A DNA stretch of 64,000 nt, taken from Providencia burhodogranariea DSM 19968 (GTDB lineage Bacteria > Pseudomonadota > Gammaproteobacteria > Enterobacterales > Enterobacteriaceae). The notes under the pieces were generated by a model. The model saw nothing but the letters and a program-made list of their open reading frames with translations, was not told where the DNA came from and did not search any database. Positions 45,135-56,770 of this stretch are shown piece after piece (the first letter of the stretch is position 1; the number at the start of each line of letters is the position of its first letter). A program made the position numbers and the translations under genes. The stretch lies in contig NZ_KB233226.1 of the NCBI RefSeq assembly GCF_000314855.2, positions 176,898 through 240,897 of the forward strand. The letters run 5' to 3'.

Positions 45135-45605
45135 TTACAGTTCAGCGACTAGTTTATCAACGATGTCGCTGTTGGCAGCTTCATCCACGGAACGTTCGAT
45201 GATCTTCTCGGCACCTGCGATAGCAAGCATCGCAACCTGTTTACGTAACTCTTCACGTGCACGTTTACGCTCAGCATCAATTTCGGATTGAGCTTGCGCG
45301 ACGATTTTTGCACGTTCTGTTTCAGCTTCCGCTTTAGCTTCTTCAATCATCTGATTGCGTTGTTTATTCGCTTGTTCGATGATGACTTGCGCTTCAGCTT
45401 TTGCTGTTTTCAGTCGGTCGGTTGCATCGGTTTGCGCCAGTTCCAGGTTCTTTTTAGCACGTTCTGCAGAAGATAAACCGTCAGCAATTTCTTTTTGACG
45501 TTTTTCTATGGCCGCCATAATCGGAGGCCATACATATTTCATACAGAACCAAACAAACAGGACAAACGCGATAGCCTGGCCGAGGATTGTTGCATTTAGA
45601 TTCAC
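45135..45605 (-). CDS. atpF: ATP synthase b subunit
   Basis: 156 aa, starting with GTG at 45605 as in E. coli ([28 protein letters not shown]). One N-terminal membrane helix, then a long charged helix that forms the peripheral stalk dimer. A longer frame from TTG 45611 is possible but less likely. Confidence 0.96.
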   Translation of the reverse strand: MNLNATILGQAIAFVLFVWFCMKYVWPPIMAAIEKRQKEIADGLSSAERAKKNLELAQTDATDRLKTAKAEAQVIIEQANKQRNQMIEEAKAEAETERAKIVAQAQSEIDAERKRAREELRKQVAMLAIAGAEKIIERSVDEAANSDIVDKLVAEL

Positions 45606-45656
45606 AGACAATACCTCTTGTTAATTAATGAGTTAATGTTCTAAGTGTTCTGTAAA

Positions 45657-45917
<261 letters not shown>

Positions 45918-45945
45918 TCAATTAATACAATTATTGATAGTTAAA

Positions 45946-46800
<855 letters not shown>

Positions 46801-47178
46801 TTACCGTTTAAAAACGGCCGGTGCAACAATCTGAACAATTAGCACCGCTAAATAGGTCAAACCCAGTGGTGTCAATGACGCTTTGAACACACCAAATGCA
46901 ACAACCAATACAGTAATAGTTGTCACAACCTTTAGCCCTGCTCCTAATGCAAAGAACCAGGCAATGCGGACAGGTTCATCCTCTTCTTTTGCTTTCTGGA
47001 AGTGTGCTAGCAGCATAAATACGATATTTGGTAACCAGCATGCTAAACCACCCGCAAGAGCAGAGGCCCCCCATTCTATACTATTTGCACAGAAAGCCCC
47101 ACTGAGGATAACAAAAGTTATTAACTGAAAAGACAACAGCTTTACCGCATGCTTGTTGTCGTAAAGGGATACAGACAT
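46801..47178 (-). CDS. atpI: ATP synthase accessory protein AtpI
   Basis: 125 aa with four membrane helices (LLSFQLITFVILSGAFCANS, GGLACWLPNIVFMLLAHFQ, AWFFALGAGLKVVTTITVLVVAF, YLAVLIVQIVAPAVFKR, each shown in part). Assists assembly of the c-ring. First gene of the operon. Confidence 0.94.
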   Translation of the reverse strand: MSVSLYDNKHAVKLLSFQLITFVILSGAFCANSIEWGASALAGGLACWLPNIVFMLLAHFQKAKEEDEPVRIAWFFALGAGLKVVTTITVLVVAFGVFKASLTPLGLTYLAVLIVQIVAPAVFKR

Positions 47179-47230
47179 AACTTTTTGTGTACTCCCAGCT
47201 ATTCTCAGCCTCAGAAACGCTAAGTGTTGT

Positions 47231-47304
47231 ATAAAACTGCCTTTGCTTTAGTGTGTCAAGAGACAAAAACGAGCAAATTATACGGGCAGGCGAAATGAAT
47301 TCAA
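47231..47304 (-). promoter_or_regulatory. Two candidate sigma-70 promoters of the atp operon
   Basis: Distal: TTGAAT (47299-47304), a 16-base spacer, then perfect TATAAT (47277-47282). Proximal: perfect TTGACA (47254-47259), a 17-base spacer, then TTTTAT (47231-47236). Both read towards atpI, with leaders of about 95 and 45 bases. E. coli also has more than one atp promoter; which is used here is not known. Confidence 0.55.
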
Positions 47305-47780
47305 TCAGTAAGTAGCGAAAAGGTGAATAAATATTTAATTTTTTCGAGATAGCGCAGAAATGTGGCAATAATAATTAATAAATTGTTAACGACCCAACCT
47401 CAAGAAACATTTTTTTGTGATAAATATCACAATATATATTTACTGAACTCTCCATTCACTCTGGCTTTCTTATGAAGAAAAAAGATATTTGAGCAGTAAA
47501 TCAAATAATTAAAACCGATAATTTTTAATCAAAAAAAATATTTAATAAATTAAATATTTCATTATTAATCATCTCAGCAATAACCTAAATTCTCTAAAAT
47601 ATCCATTTAGCTATATTTTTTAGTGCCTAAGCATTATTTTTTATAGTTATTCGTTATTACCATGTAAACACGACGTAAATTCCGAAGTGGGAAAATAGAA
47701 GCTAAAAGAAAAATAGCAGTAACATTGTAAATGTGACTGCTAAAGCTCTAAAAGATAAATATATTTGATAATAATTAACT
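47305..47780. other. Long AT-rich gap between atpI and rsmG
   Basis: With the promoter region this makes 602 bases between atpI and rsmG. It holds a perfect CRP-type palindrome (47416-47431), but I see no ORF with a ribosome binding site and no copy of the palindromic repeat. The atp operon should be partly separated from rsmG/mnmG transcription here. Confidence 0.5.
47416..47431. promoter_or_regulatory. Perfect CRP-type site upstream of atpI
   Basis: TGTGATAAATATCACA has both ideal half-sites (TGTGA and TCACA) at the correct six-base spacing and is fully palindromic. Its centre is about 120 bases upstream of the distal atp promoter, far for classical CRP activation. A regulator with a similar motif, such as FNR, is also possible. 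Confidence 0.55.
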
Positions 47781-48404
47781 TTATTTAATCGAAATAATAA
47801 CCAAGTGACGTTGCTCATCGAGCTCAGGAACTTTTAAGTCTGTCACTGACTCGATTGAAAAACCGGCTGGTAGATCGGCAAGTTCTTCATCACGCACTAC
47901 ACCTTTCAGCGCATAAAATTGCCCTGAAGCACTTGGAAGATGATGGCACCAACTCAACATATCACTTAGAGATGCAAACGCACGGCTGATCACGCCATCA
48001 AAACCCGTTTCAGCTTGGTATTCTTCAACACGATATTGAACAGGTTCGATATTGTTTAGTCCTAATTCATGTTGTACTTGTTTTAGGAAGCGAATTCGCT
48101 TGCCTAAGCTATCCAACAAAACAAAATGAGAATCAGGACGAACGATGGCTAGTGGTACACCAGGTAGTCCTGGGCCTGTACCCACATCAATAAATGATGT
48201 TCCCCTGAGCTGACCGTTCACCACAATGCTATCCATAATATGACGGACTAACATTTGTTGAGGGTCTCGAACAGAAGTCAGATTATAGGCTTTGTTCCAT
48301 TTAACTAATAATTCGACATAACCCACTAGTTGCTGTTTTTGTTTTTCAGTTAATGCAATATCAGCCAATGCGGATAAACGAGTCAGTTGTGCGAGTAAAC
48401 TCAT
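47781..48404 (-). CDS. rsmG: 16S rRNA (guanine-527-N7)-methyltransferase RsmG
   Basis: 207 aa, the E. coli length (formerly gidB). SAM-binding motif [15 protein letters not shown], plus [24 protein letters not shown] in part. Methylates G527 of 16S rRNA. Two bases separate it from mnmG, so the two are co-transcribed. Confidence 0.96.
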   Translation of the reverse strand: MSLLAQLTRLSALADIALTEKQKQQLVGYVELLVKWNKAYNLTSVRDPQQMLVRHIMDSIVVNGQLRGTSFIDVGTGPGLPGVPLAIVRPDSHFVLLDSLGKRIRFLKQVQHELGLNNIEPVQYRVEEYQAETGFDGVISRAFASLSDMLSWCHHLPSASGQFYALKGVVRDEELADLPAGFSIESVTDLKVPELDEQRHLVIISIK

Positions 48405-48406
48405 AT

Positions 48407-50296
48407 TTAAGCGCTCCTACGTAGCATGCCTTGCTTTTTCAACCAGACAAGTAGGATTGAAATTGCCGCTGGAGTAACACCAGAAATACGTGAAGCTTGG
48501 CCGACTGAAGTTGGCTTGTGATCGTTCAGTTTTGCCATCACTTCATTCGATAAGCCTTTCACTTGTTGATAATCAAGATCAACAGGAAGCAGTGTATTTT
48601 CATTACGTAACTGACGTTCGATCTCTTCTTGCTGACGAGCAATATAACCTTCATATTTAACTTGGATTTCTACTTGATCAGCAGCTTGAGGATCAGTAAT
48701 ACCTGGCGCAAAACGACTAAGTGAGATCAGTTTTTTATAGTCCATTTCAGGACGACGTAATAGTTCTTCACCATTAGCTTCTTTCGAAAGCGGTACTGAT
48801 AGTATTTGGTCAATTTCTTCATGACCTTCAGCTTTAGGATGAACCCAAATATCTTTCAAGCGTTGGCGTTCTTTTTCGATAAGTTCCACTTTGTTATTAA
48901 AGTGAGCCCAACGAACATCATCGACGAGACCTAATTCACGACCTTTTTCTGTCAGACGAAGGTCAGCGTTATCTTCTCGCAGCATTAATCGGTATTCAGC
49001 ACGTGAAGTAAACATGCGGTACGGTTCTTTGGTACCTAATGTACACAGATCGTCCACTAAAACACCGATGTAAGCTTGATCACGGCGAGGGAACCAACCA
49101 TCTAAACCAAATGCATATTGAGCCGCATTCAAGCCAGCAAGCAGTCCTTGAGCTCCAGCTTCTTCATATCCAGTGGTTCCGTTAATTTGGCCAGCAAAGA
49201 ACAGACCATTGATAAATTTGCTTTCAAGTGTTTGTTTTAGATCTCTTGGGTCGAAGAAATCATATTCGATAGCATAACCAGGGCGAATGATCCTTGCATT
49301 TTCCATTCCCTTCATCGAATGGACAATTTGCATTTGAACATCAAACGGTAAACTGGTTGAGATCCCATTCGGATATATTTCGTTGCTGGTTAAACCTTCA
49401 GGTTCTAAAAAGATCTGGTGAGCATTACGATCAGCAAAACGCATGACTTTATCTTCGATCGAAGGGCAGTAGCGAGGGCCGATCCCTTCAATGATCCCTG
49501 TATACATTGGGCTACGATCAAGATTATTTCTAATCACATCATGCGTTTTTTCATTGGTATGAGTGATATGACAAGGCATTTGCTCTGGGTGCTGATCTTG
49601 TGAGCCTAAAAATGAGAAAACAGGCATCGGGTTATCACCCAATTGCTGTTCTAATTGGCTAAAATCAATTGTTCGCGCATCAATTCTTGGTGGTGTACCT
49701 GTTTTTAAACGGTTAACACGTAAAGGTAATTCCCTTAAACGTTGTGACAGAGATATTGCTGGCGGATCACCTGCTCGACCACCACTATAATTCTCTAGAC
49801 CAATATGAATTTTGCCATCAAGGAAGGTGCCAACCGTTAGCACAACTGATTTAGCTCTAAACTTAATTCCCATGCGGGTTACAGCACCGGTTACAGTGTT
49901 GTTTTCCACAATGAGATCTTCTACAGGCTGTTGAAAGATCATCAAATTAGGTTGGTTTTCTAAAGCTGTTCTTACTGCTAATCGGTAAAGAACTCGGTCA
50001 GCTTGTGCTCGAGTTGCACGAACTGCTGGCCCTTTGCTTGCATTCAAAGTTCTAAATTGAATCCCCGCTTTATCAGTTGCGGTAGCCATTAAACCGCCTA
50101 GAGCATCAATCTCTTTTACCAGATGACCCTTACCGATCCCACCGATGGCTGGGTTGCAAGACATCTGACCCAATGTATCAATATTGTGAGTCAGTAATAG
50201 GGTTTGACGCCCCATACGTGCAGCTGCCATTGCTGCTTCAGTACCGGCATGACCGCCACCGATTACGATGACGTCAAATTGCTCTGGATAAAACAT
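48407..50296 (-). CDS. mnmG: tRNA uridine-34 modification enzyme MnmG
   Basis: 629 aa (gidA). FAD-binding N-terminus [22 protein letters not shown], the conserved [23 protein letters not shown] and [16 protein letters not shown]-type region (here [12 protein letters not shown]), and a C-terminal helical domain. With MnmE it installs the cmnm5 group at U34 of some tRNAs. It is transcribed away from oriC, as in E. coli, where its transcription influences initiation. Confidence 0.97.
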   Translation of the reverse strand: MFYPEQFDVIVIGGGHAGTEAAMAAARMGRQTLLLTHNIDTLGQMSCNPAIGGIGKGHLVKEIDALGGLMATATDKAGIQFRTLNASKGPAVRATRAQADRVLYRLAVRTALENQPNLMIFQQPVEDLIVENNTVTGAVTRMGIKFRAKSVVLTVGTFLDGKIHIGLENYSGGRAGDPPAISLSQRLRELPLRVNRLKTGTPPRIDARTIDFSQLEQQLGDNPMPVFSFLGSQDQHPEQMPCHITHTNEKTHDVIRNNLDRSPMYTGIIEGIGPRYCPSIEDKVMRFADRNAHQIFLEPEGLTSNEIYPNGISTSLPFDVQMQIVHSMKGMENARIIRPGYAIEYDFFDPRDLKQTLESKFINGLFFAGQINGTTGYEEAGAQGLLAGLNAAQYAFGLDGWFPRRDQAYIGVLVDDLCTLGTKEPYRMFTSRAEYRLMLREDNADLRLTEKGRELGLVDDVRWAHFNNKVELIEKERQRLKDIWVHPKAEGHEEIDQILSVPLSKEANGEELLRRPEMDYKKLISLSRFAPGITDPQAADQVEIQVKYEGYIARQQEEIERQLRNENTLLPVDLDYQQVKGLSNEVMAKLNDHKPTSVGQASRISGVTPAAISILLVWLKKQGMLRRSA

Positions 50297-50382
50297 GTGT
50301 GAACCTTACGTTAGGAAAATGCTGAGTGCCGCATTTGAGGAGTGAATACTACTCAAGTTTTAAGGATAGACCAAGCCCTGTT

Positions 50383-50650
50383 GATCCGAGCCTTATAGTA
50401 TTAAGATCTTTTTATTTAAAGATCTCTTTATTAGATCTTTTATTAGGATCAGACATATCTGTGGATAACTGAATATTCACTATAAAGATCATCAAAGTGT
50501 AAAGGATCATATACTGTGAATGATCCGTGATCCTATTGCGTATAAGCTGGGTGCAAAAAGGGTAGTTATGCACAGGGGGATCACTCCCTAAAACTTATAC
50601 TATGGATAACTACCGGTTAATACCGTGATCTTACCAGAGTTATCCACAAC
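50383..50650. other. oriC: Chromosomal replication origin oriC
   Basis: Located between mnmG and mioC as in E. coli. Three AT-rich 13-mers: GATCTTTTTATTT (50405-50417), GATCTCTTTATTA (50421-50433), GATCTTTTATTAG (50434-50446). DnaA boxes: R1 TGTGGATAA (50460-50468), R5/M TGTGAATGA (50515-50523), R2 TTATGCACA (50566-50574), R3 TATGGATAA (50601-50609), R4 TTATCCACA (50640-50648). Eleven GATC sites between 50383 and 50630 give the Dam/SeqA density expected. The order and spacing of elements match the E. coli origin. Confidence 0.96.
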
Positions 50651-50673
50651 TGACTGCTGTTATTTTAAACGAT

Positions 50674-51114
50674 TTAGAGTTCAACTGCCCAAATTTTAAC
50701 CCATTCTCCTGCCGGATCCTCGGGTATTTCATGTTGCTGAACATCGATTTCAAGGTTTTCACCGATCCTTTTAGCGCCATGATCGAGCAATAAAGTACTT
50801 AATGTCTGGATCGCACCACAGAAAGTGTCATATTCCGAGCTGCCGATACCAACAGCACCAAATTGCACTTTACTTAGGTCAGGTGATTGATTTGCTATTT
50901 CTTCAGCGAGAGGTTGAATATTTTCAGGAAGATCACCCGCACCGTGAGTGGAACTCACGACCAGCCATATGCCTTCAAGTGGAAGTGAATCAAGCTCAGG
51001 GCCGTGTTGAACATTAGTTTCATGGCCGAGTTCTTCTAATATCTCTGCCATATGCTCAGCAACATATTCAGCACTGCCCATTGTGCTGCCGCTTATAAGG
51101 GTTACTTTTGTCAT
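50674..51114 (-). CDS. mioC: Flavodoxin-like protein MioC
   Basis: 146 aa from ATG 51114 (MTKVTLISGSTMGSAEYVAEHMAEILEE, shown in part). FMN-binding loop STMGSAEY and the flavodoxin block SSTHGAGDLPENIQPL, FGAVGIGSSEYDTFCGAI. A flavodoxin-fold protein linked to biotin synthase activity in E. coli. An ATG at 51132 is in frame, but GGGA sits correctly before 51114, which also gives the family start. Its transcription runs into oriC. Confidence 0.93.
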   Translation of the reverse strand: MTKVTLISGSTMGSAEYVAEHMAEILEELGHETNVQHGPELDSLPLEGIWLVVSSTHGAGDLPENIQPLAEEIANQSPDLSKVQFGAVGIGSSEYDTFCGAIQTLSTLLLDHGAKRIGENLEIDVQQHEIPEDPAGEWVKIWAVEL

Positions 51115-51175
51115 GGTGATTCCCGATAGCAATAATTGGGCGCTATTGTACGCTGTGAATGAGCTGGGATCTACC

Positions 51176-51184
51176 TGTGGATAA
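51176..51184. promoter_or_regulatory. DnaA box in the mioC upstream region
   Basis: TGTGGATAA is a perfect DnaA box, in the 90-base gap between asnC and mioC. DnaA repression of mioC through such a box is established in E. coli. Confidence 0.75.
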
Positions 51185-51204
51185 TGTGGTTATCTAATTT
51201 TTTT

Positions 51205-51666
51205 TTAAGGGCTAATTGTTCGCATGATCGGGTTCTGTAGCGAGATCAGCGTTTCAGTGGACTGTATTTCATCGATAGTTTGAATTTTGTTGATAAGTAC
51301 ATCTTGAAGAGAATCGATCGATCGGCACATGACCTTTATAAAAATACTGTATTGGCCTGTTGTATAGTAAACCTCAACCACTTCTTCTAATGCATCAAGC
51401 TTTTTAACTGCGGTAGGATAATCTTTAGCACTTTTCAATATGATCCCAATAAAGCAGCACACATCAAAACCTAACTGTTTTGGACTGATATCAATGCGTG
51501 TACCTGTAATAATTCCAGCTTGCTTCATTTTTTCAACACGAACGTGAATTGTTCCAGGACTAACTAAGAATTTTTTTGCCAATTCAGCATAAGCTGTACG
51601 GGCATTTTTCATTAATTCGTGAAGTATGTCACGATCGAGATTATCGATCTGATAATTTTCAGCCAT
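51205..51666 (-). CDS. asnC: Lrp/AsnC-family regulator AsnC
   Basis: 153 aa. N-terminal HTH (LDRDILHELMKNARTAYAELAKKFLVSPGTIHVRVEKM in outline) and C-terminal ligand-binding (RAM) domain. Activates the divergent asnA in response to asparagine level. AAGGAGC lies before the ATG. The same divergent asnC/asnA layout exists in E. coli. Confidence 0.95.
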   Translation of the reverse strand: MAENYQIDNLDRDILHELMKNARTAYAELAKKFLVSPGTIHVRVEKMKQAGIITGTRIDISPKQLGFDVCCFIGIILKSAKDYPTAVKKLDALEEVVEVYYTTGQYSIFIKVMCRSIDSLQDVLINKIQTIDEIQSTETLISLQNPIMRTISP

Positions 51667-51827
51667 TATTTGCTCCTTATTTTAACGAATTATCATTTTT
51701 AAACCTATTTTTTTAGATAAAATTAATGGTAAAGGGTTTTTTTGATGAAGTATATTGAATTTGTACCCTGTTTTGTTGCTTAATCTACACATCGGCTAAC
51801 GCAGCTAACAAATTATGGGTGAATACA

Positions 51828-52820
51828 ATGGACAAATCATTTATCGAACAACAACAACAAATCAGTTTTGTAAAATCATATTTCTCACGTTTACTTGAAA
51901 AAGAACTTGGCTTAATTGAAGTTCAAGGTCCTATCTTAAGTCGTCTAGGGGATGGTACTCAGGACAACTTATCTGGCCATGAAAAAGCAGTTCAAGTAAA
52001 AGTGAAATCAATTCCTGACGCAACCTTTGAAGTGGTTCATTCTTTAGCTAAATGGAAACGCAAAACTTTAGGTCGTTTTGATTTTCAAGAAGGCCAAGGA
52101 CTGTACACTCATATGAAAGCGTTACGTCCGGACGAGGATCGCTTAACACCAATCCACTCTGTCTATGTAGATCAGTGGGATTGGGAAAAAGTGATGGCAG
52201 ATGAGGAAAGAACGCTTCCTTATCTGAAGCAGACAGTGGGTAAAATATATCAGGCAATAAAACAAACAGAAGCCGCTATCAGTACCGAATTTGGACTGGC
52301 ACCGTTCCTGCCAGACCAAATTCACTTTATCCACAGTGAAGAGTTACTCCAACGCTATCCTGATTTAGATGCAAAAGGTCGTGAGCGTGCGATTGCAAAA
52401 GAATTAGGTGCTGTTTTCCTTATTGGTATCGGTGGCAAGCTGTCTCACGGCGAATCACATGATGTACGTGCTCCAGACTATGATGACTGGACAACAGAAA
52501 ACGAAGAAGGCTTCAAAGGCTTAAACGGCGACATTATTGTTTGGAACCCAGTATTAGAAGATGCATTTGAGATTTCTTCGATGGGTATCCGTGTAAGCCC
52601 TGAGAGTTTGACTCGCCAATTAGGTTTGACTGGTGATGAAAAACGTATGGAATTGGATTGGCATCAAGCACTGGTGCAAGGCAAAATGCCACAAACGATT
52701 GGTGGTGGGATTGGTCAGTCACGTTTAGTGATGTTGCTTCTGCAACGCCAACACATTGGCCAAGTTCAGTGTGGTGTTTGGTTACCAGAAACTCGTGAAA
52801 CTATTGTTGGTATGCTGTAA
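51828..52820 (+). CDS. asnA: Asparagine synthetase A (ammonia-dependent)
   Basis: 330 aa, the E. coli length. [40 protein letters not shown]-type start, then [50 protein letters not shown], and [17 protein letters not shown] (all in part). Aspartyl-tRNA synthetase-like fold; makes asparagine from aspartate, ammonia and ATP. ATG 51828 matches the E. coli start; a GTG at 51819 would add three residues. Its end is six bases from the convergent viaA end. Confidence 0.96.
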   Translation: MDKSFIEQQQQISFVKSYFSRLLEKELGLIEVQGPILSRLGDGTQDNLSGHEKAVQVKVKSIPDATFEVVHSLAKWKRKTLGRFDFQEGQGLYTHMKALRPDEDRLTPIHSVYVDQWDWEKVMADEERTLPYLKQTVGKIYQAIKQTEAAISTEFGLAPFLPDQIHFIHSEELLQRYPDLDAKGRERAIAKELGAVFLIGIGGKLSHGESHDVRAPDYDDWTTENEEGFKGLNGDIIVWNPVLEDAFEISSMGIRVSPESLTRQLGLTGDEKRMELDWHQALVQGKMPQTIGGGIGQSRLVMLLLQRQHIGQVQCGVWLPETRETIVGML

Positions 52821-52826
52821 GCATAG

Positions 52827-54284
52827 CTAACGACTAAAACGGCGCAATAGTCTGCTTTTTAACCCGGTATCAAAGCGCCAGATATGATCAAATATCTTCA
52901 TGATGCCGGGCTTCCCATAATTTGAAACTGATACCGCATGGAAGCGGTATTTTCCTTTCTTTTGAAGGGTTCTTATCTTCTGTATCAATTCATCAGGTAA
53001 ACGTTGAGCAACAAAATCCGAGATCACGACTGCATCAGCATCTGCCCACAAAGGCGATTCTAACCTTTTAACTGTTTCTTCTAAACAGCCAGCTAAGTCC
53101 GTACCACCACGAAATGTTTGATTCAAAAATCGGATGCATTGCTCTAATCCATCTGCTGATAATAGGTCATAGTGAACTATCTCTGTTGCAAATAGCATGA
53201 TGTGACATGACCTATTATCCGCCAGCGCTATTTTCATCAATGCGAGACAAAACGCTTTTGCACAGCGTTCATTTAGGCCGCCCATTGAACCTGAAGTATC
53301 AATACAGATAATAAACGGGCCTCTAGGCTGTTCTTCATCATGATGATGAAGAACAGGGCGTAATACCTGCCTTTCTTGCCAGCTTTCCCCTTGTAATCGA
53401 TAAGTGAGAAGTTGTTTTTCTAGTAACTTACGATAGAACTCAAACTCAATTTCTTCTATACCTAGCATAGCTAATTCAGCAGGAAGTAATCGCAAAATAT
53501 CATCACTTTGGCCAAGTCCTTCAACTTGTTCAGGAACGGTTTCAGGAACTTTTTCCATAATAGTCATGGGTTCCATGATGATGCTGTCATCAGGTAATGA
53601 TCGCGCTGATTGGCTTCTACCTAATAGTTGAGCTATTTTTTCAAGTTCAGGTTGCTGGCGTAAAAAATCACTATAGCGAGTCAATAATTTGTCATTATAA
53701 ACAGAGGTGCTGGTAGCACCTTTGCTTAAATCCCATAAACGTCCAGCTGCTCTTTCATTTTCACCTAAAATTTCTTCGAGATTACCACTCAGTGCAAGCC
53801 GTCTTTGTAGCTCTGCTAATAGTTGTTCTTTTTCTTGTTCTAATAATTCTTTATGTAAAGTCGTAACTTGTAATATCAAACTGATACGCCAGCGTTGGAT
53901 AAAAAGGCTTTGCCGTGCGCTTTGGTTATCAATTTTTCCATTACCTAATTTGCATGCTTCCGTATAAAAAGGGGAATTCATTTGCTCTAATTTCGCTATA
54001 ACTGTTGGTAATTGAGTGAAAAAGAGTTCTGTTGGATGCCCGAGTGACTGTTGATAAAGTTGAAATTCTTCGGTTAGCTGGGCGGGAACTAATGCATCTT
54101 GTAATTTTTGTTTGAGATCTTTTTTCCATTCCGATAAATCTTTCAACAGCGCTTTCTTTAATCGGGGGTGTTTTTCAAAGAAAACGGCTAATTGAGGTGT
54201 CGCGAGAAGAGAAATAATGATCTCTTCTATTAATTGGCTTTCATTAACAGAAAGCAATAAGTCTAGCGTAGCTAAGCTGAGCAT
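52827..54284 (-). CDS. viaA: VWA-domain protein ViaA
   Basis: 485 aa. C-terminal von Willebrand A domain with the MIDAS motif DTSGSMGG and later TDLAG and VISDF; N-terminal helical part. Partner of the MoxR-type AAA+ ATPase RavA, which is encoded two bases upstream. The RavA-ViaA pair affects respiratory complex maturation and aminoglycoside sensitivity in E. coli. Confidence 0.94.
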   Translation of the reverse strand: MLSLATLDLLLSVNESQLIEEIIISLLATPQLAVFFEKHPRLKKALLKDLSEWKKDLKQKLQDALVPAQLTEEFQLYQQSLGHPTELFFTQLPTVIAKLEQMNSPFYTEACKLGNGKIDNQSARQSLFIQRWRISLILQVTTLHKELLEQEKEQLLAELQRRLALSGNLEEILGENERAAGRLWDLSKGATSTSVYNDKLLTRYSDFLRQQPELEKIAQLLGRSQSARSLPDDSIIMEPMTIMEKVPETVPEQVEGLGQSDDILRLLPAELAMLGIEEIEFEFYRKLLEKQLLTYRLQGESWQERQVLRPVLHHHDEEQPRGPFIICIDTSGSMGGLNERCAKAFCLALMKIALADNRSCHIMLFATEIVHYDLLSADGLEQCIRFLNQTFRGGTDLAGCLEETVKRLESPLWADADAVVISDFVAQRLPDELIQKIRTLQKKGKYRFHAVSVSNYGKPGIMKIFDHIWRFDTGLKSRLLRRFSR

Positions 54285-54286
54285 CG

Positions 54287-55801
54287 CTAACTCACCACTT
54301 TACCAGTAATTTGGTTGCGTAACTGAGTCAGTTTTTCTGTTAGCTTGATAAAACTACCATCAATACCAGCCATCCAACTTGGGTCTATAAATAAGTTAGG
54401 TTGTTGTTTTTCAAATTGATAGCGTGCGGATTGTATTTCATTTTGAATATTATCAAGCTTATCTAACCAAGTTTTATTATCTGTTTTTTCTACCGTAGCA
54501 GCTTGCTCTTGTAAATAGAGAGTTGAGGTTTGATTACTGGCATCTAATAGTTGTATCTGGTTTAAATTGCTAATCTCGGCTGAAATTTCTTGTGCAAACC
54601 CAATTCCATTAAGGTGGGCGGAAAGTGTGGTGCCTTTAACCAAAAAATGGGTGAGTAATTTTTTATCTGTAGTAATAAACGTCACTTTCATATCATGTAA
54701 TTGCAATGGTTTATGTAAAAACAGTGTTAAACGGCCTTCTTTTATATCTTCAGGGAGAGTATAAGAAGGCCGTCGTGCAAACATTGCCGTACTTTTATTA
54801 ACTTTAAACGCATTTTGGTTGTTTTGATCTTGTGTTGAATATGTCCATTCTTGATATAACTGTTCAAGTTCTCGGGATAATTTCCGTTGTTGCCAGCCAT
54901 CTTCTTCTAATATCGATTTAAGCAATTGAGGTAAAACATTCATGGATTGCATGTCATGCCATAAGCAATCTTTCAACAATATGATATCGAGGGGGGATAC
55001 GGCGTTTCTGCCATTAAAAAATGCACTTGCTTGTAATAAATAAACTGCTTTTTTCCAGCGTCTATCGGAAACATAAAGATTTTTTTCAGTGACATCGAGC
55101 TGCTGGCGAAGTTGATAAATTAATTCAAAACAGTGATCAGGCAACGCAATTTTCGGTATTTCTAGTTGCCATTCATAGTATTCTTCATCGCTAATTTTTA
55201 AGTGTTCAGGCACCAATGATTCATCTTGAGGTGACTTACCTGTTAATAAAGCCCGGAAATTTTGTTTTTCTTGAACGTTATCGAGCCAAATACGGATTAA
55301 CATTCTGTCAAATAGCGCTTCAAGACTATTATCCGCATCTGGTAGTTCATTAGAGGCCGTCACTAATAAACGCATAGGAATAGCAGCTTCACCATCACCA
55401 TTACGGAATTTTCGTTCATTGATTGCAGTCAGTAGAGTATTGAGAATTGCAGGGCCTGCTTTCCAAATTTCGTCGAGAAAAACCACTTCTGAATCAGGTA
55501 AATATCCCTTTGTTAGTCGCTGATAGCGCCCTTCATCTTTTAGTGCTTGAATTGATAACGGCCCAAAAATTTCTTCAGGTGTTGAAAAACGTGTCATTAA
55601 GTATTCAAAGGCATTGGCATGACGAAATGCATACTTCATTCGACGCGCTATTAAGCTTTTGGCTATACCAGGAGGACCTAAGAGGAAAACACTTTCACCA
55701 CTTAAGGTCGCTAATAGGCATAAACGGATAGCGTGCTGACGTTCATACAAGCCACTTTCAAGGTAGTTGCTAAGTTGAGCAATTCGTTCCGCTATCTGCA
55801 T
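54287..55801 (-). CDS. ravA: MoxR-family AAA+ ATPase RavA
   Basis: 504 aa. Walker [11 protein letters not shown], Walker [21 protein letters not shown], sensor-1 [10 protein letters not shown], then the LARA and triple-helical regions. The E. coli protein is 498 aa and binds the lysine decarboxylase LdcI. Coupled with viaA. The cluster position between asnA and rbs is conserved, but the kup gene found nearby in E. coli is not present. Confidence 0.94.
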   Translation of the reverse strand: MQIAERIAQLSNYLESGLYERQHAIRLCLLATLSGESVFLLGPPGIAKSLIARRMKYAFRHANAFEYLMTRFSTPEEIFGPLSIQALKDEGRYQRLTKGYLPDSEVVFLDEIWKAGPAILNTLLTAINERKFRNGDGEAAIPMRLLVTASNELPDADNSLEALFDRMLIRIWLDNVQEKQNFRALLTGKSPQDESLVPEHLKISDEEYYEWQLEIPKIALPDHCFELIYQLRQQLDVTEKNLYVSDRRWKKAVYLLQASAFFNGRNAVSPLDIILLKDCLWHDMQSMNVLPQLLKSILEEDGWQQRKLSRELEQLYQEWTYSTQDQNNQNAFKVNKSTAMFARRPSYTLPEDIKEGRLTLFLHKPLQLHDMKVTFITTDKKLLTHFLVKGTTLSAHLNGIGFAQEISAEISNLNQIQLLDASNQTSTLYLQEQAATVEKTDNKTWLDKLDNIQNEIQSARYQFEKQQPNLFIDPSWMAGIDGSFIKLTEKLTQLRNQITGKVVS

Positions 55802-55844
55802 ATCCGTTCCTTTTATTATTTAGGGTTATCCTTCGGAGCCCCTA

Positions 55845-56099
55845 GGGGCTGTTGATCTTAACTGCTTATTTTACTTCACTAATTGATTGAAATGACATCA
55901 ATTTCATTCTACCTATTGAGGCTATTAAAAAATATCATCACAACCCCAAACCGTAAAGGAAAGCGCCCTTCGGGTTCGATTAAACGTGATTTTTCGCTGT
56001 GTTGAGCGACGCTTGTCTAGTCCACTCGCCTTGCTTTTTTTGTCTTAACTAAAGACGTGTAATTCGAATAAAAATTGACCTTCAAAGATCAACAGCCCC
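55845..56099. mobile_element. MITE-like element with 15-19 bp terminal inverted repeats
   Basis: The ends CCTAGGGGCTGTTGATCTT (55841-55859) and its exact reverse complement (56085-56103) enclose about 255 bases with no coding capacity. Taking GGGGCTG...CAGCCCC as the ends leaves a TA on each side, the target duplication of IS630/Tc1-type transposases; this choice is inference. No transposase is present, so it would be non-autonomous. It lies between ravA and the rbs promoter. Confidence 0.6.
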
Positions 56100-56230
56100 T
56101 AGGTTATCTACCGAGCGATGAATTGTGCAATGAATTTTATTATTTTTCTTTGATGACTATTAATATCTCAAAAATGATTCAATATTAATTAATTCAATAA
56201 CTTCATCTTTTAATGCCTTTTCATCGGCAA

Positions 56231-56242
56231 CGAAACGTTTCG
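56231..56242. promoter_or_regulatory. Upstream RbsR-type operator
   Basis: CGAAACGTTTCG is a perfect palindrome of the LacI/GalR-family type, about 30 bases upstream of the rbs -35. The second operator is 76 bases downstream, so repression by looping is possible. Next to it, TGTGATCACAGATCTGA (56245-56261) resembles a CRP site with one good half. Confidence 0.75.
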
Positions 56243-56271
56243 ATTGTGATCACAGATCTGATCTAACTAAA

Positions 56272-56299
56272 TTGAGTTGTTCATTTTTTTATCTATTAT
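56272..56299 (+). promoter_or_regulatory. rbs operon promoter
   Basis: TTGAGT (56272-56277), a 16-base spacer and TATTAT (56294-56299), placed between the two RbsR-type operators and about 45 bases before rbsD. Transcription should start around 56306, at the edge of the downstream operator. Confidence 0.65.
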
Positions 56300-56306
56300 T
56301 GGATTG

Positions 56307-56322
56307 AGCGAAACGTTTCGCT
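56307..56322. promoter_or_regulatory. RbsR-type operator at the transcription start
   Basis: AGCGAAACGTTTCGCT is a 16-bp perfect palindrome, the classic position and sequence of the RbsR operator just after the rbs -10. The repressor RbsR is encoded at the end of the operon. Confidence 0.85.
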
Positions 56323-56343
56323 GTAGAGGGAGTGGCGAAAAAA

Positions 56344-56763
56344 ATGAGAAAAGGTATTTTGCTTAATGCCAATATTGTGTCTGTGATAGCAAAAATGGGA
56401 CATACCGACCACATTACTATCGCTGATGCTGGGTTACCTATCCCACAACAGGTTGAACGTATTGACTTAGCTATTACACAAGGGCTACCTGATTTTATGT
56501 CGGTATTGAATGTGGTTATTCAAGAGATGCAAGTTGAAAAAATCATCTTAGCGGAAGAGATAACTACCATTAATCCTGAAGTAAAAAGTGCCATTTTGGC
56601 ACTTTTGGAGCAATTATCTTTATCTCAAGGAAAACCCATTGAGGTGGAATATTGTCGCCATGAAATATTCAAACAAATGACGCATGACAGCAAAGCGGTG
56701 ATTAGAACAGGGGAATGCTCACCTTTTGCTAATGTGATCCTCTGTTCTGGTGTGACTTTTTGA
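56344..56763 (+). CDS. rbsD: D-ribose pyranase RbsD
   Basis: 139 aa, the E. coli length. Conserved [18 protein letters not shown] (with the catalytic His) and the end [17 protein letters not shown]. Converts beta-pyranose to furanose ribose so that it can be phosphorylated. A GTG at 56332 is in frame, but GGGAG before ATG 56344 and alignment favour the latter. Confidence 0.95.
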   Translation: MRKGILLNANIVSVIAKMGHTDHITIADAGLPIPQQVERIDLAITQGLPDFMSVLNVVIQEMQVEKIILAEEITTINPEVKSAILALLEQLSLSQGKPIEVEYCRHEIFKQMTHDSKAVIRTGECSPFANVILCSGVTF

Positions 56764-56770
56764 GGTATGT

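Noticed and set aside
55845-56099. Complete insertion sequence
   Set aside because: The space between the inverted repeats is too short, and no transposase frame is present, so only a MITE-like element is claimed.
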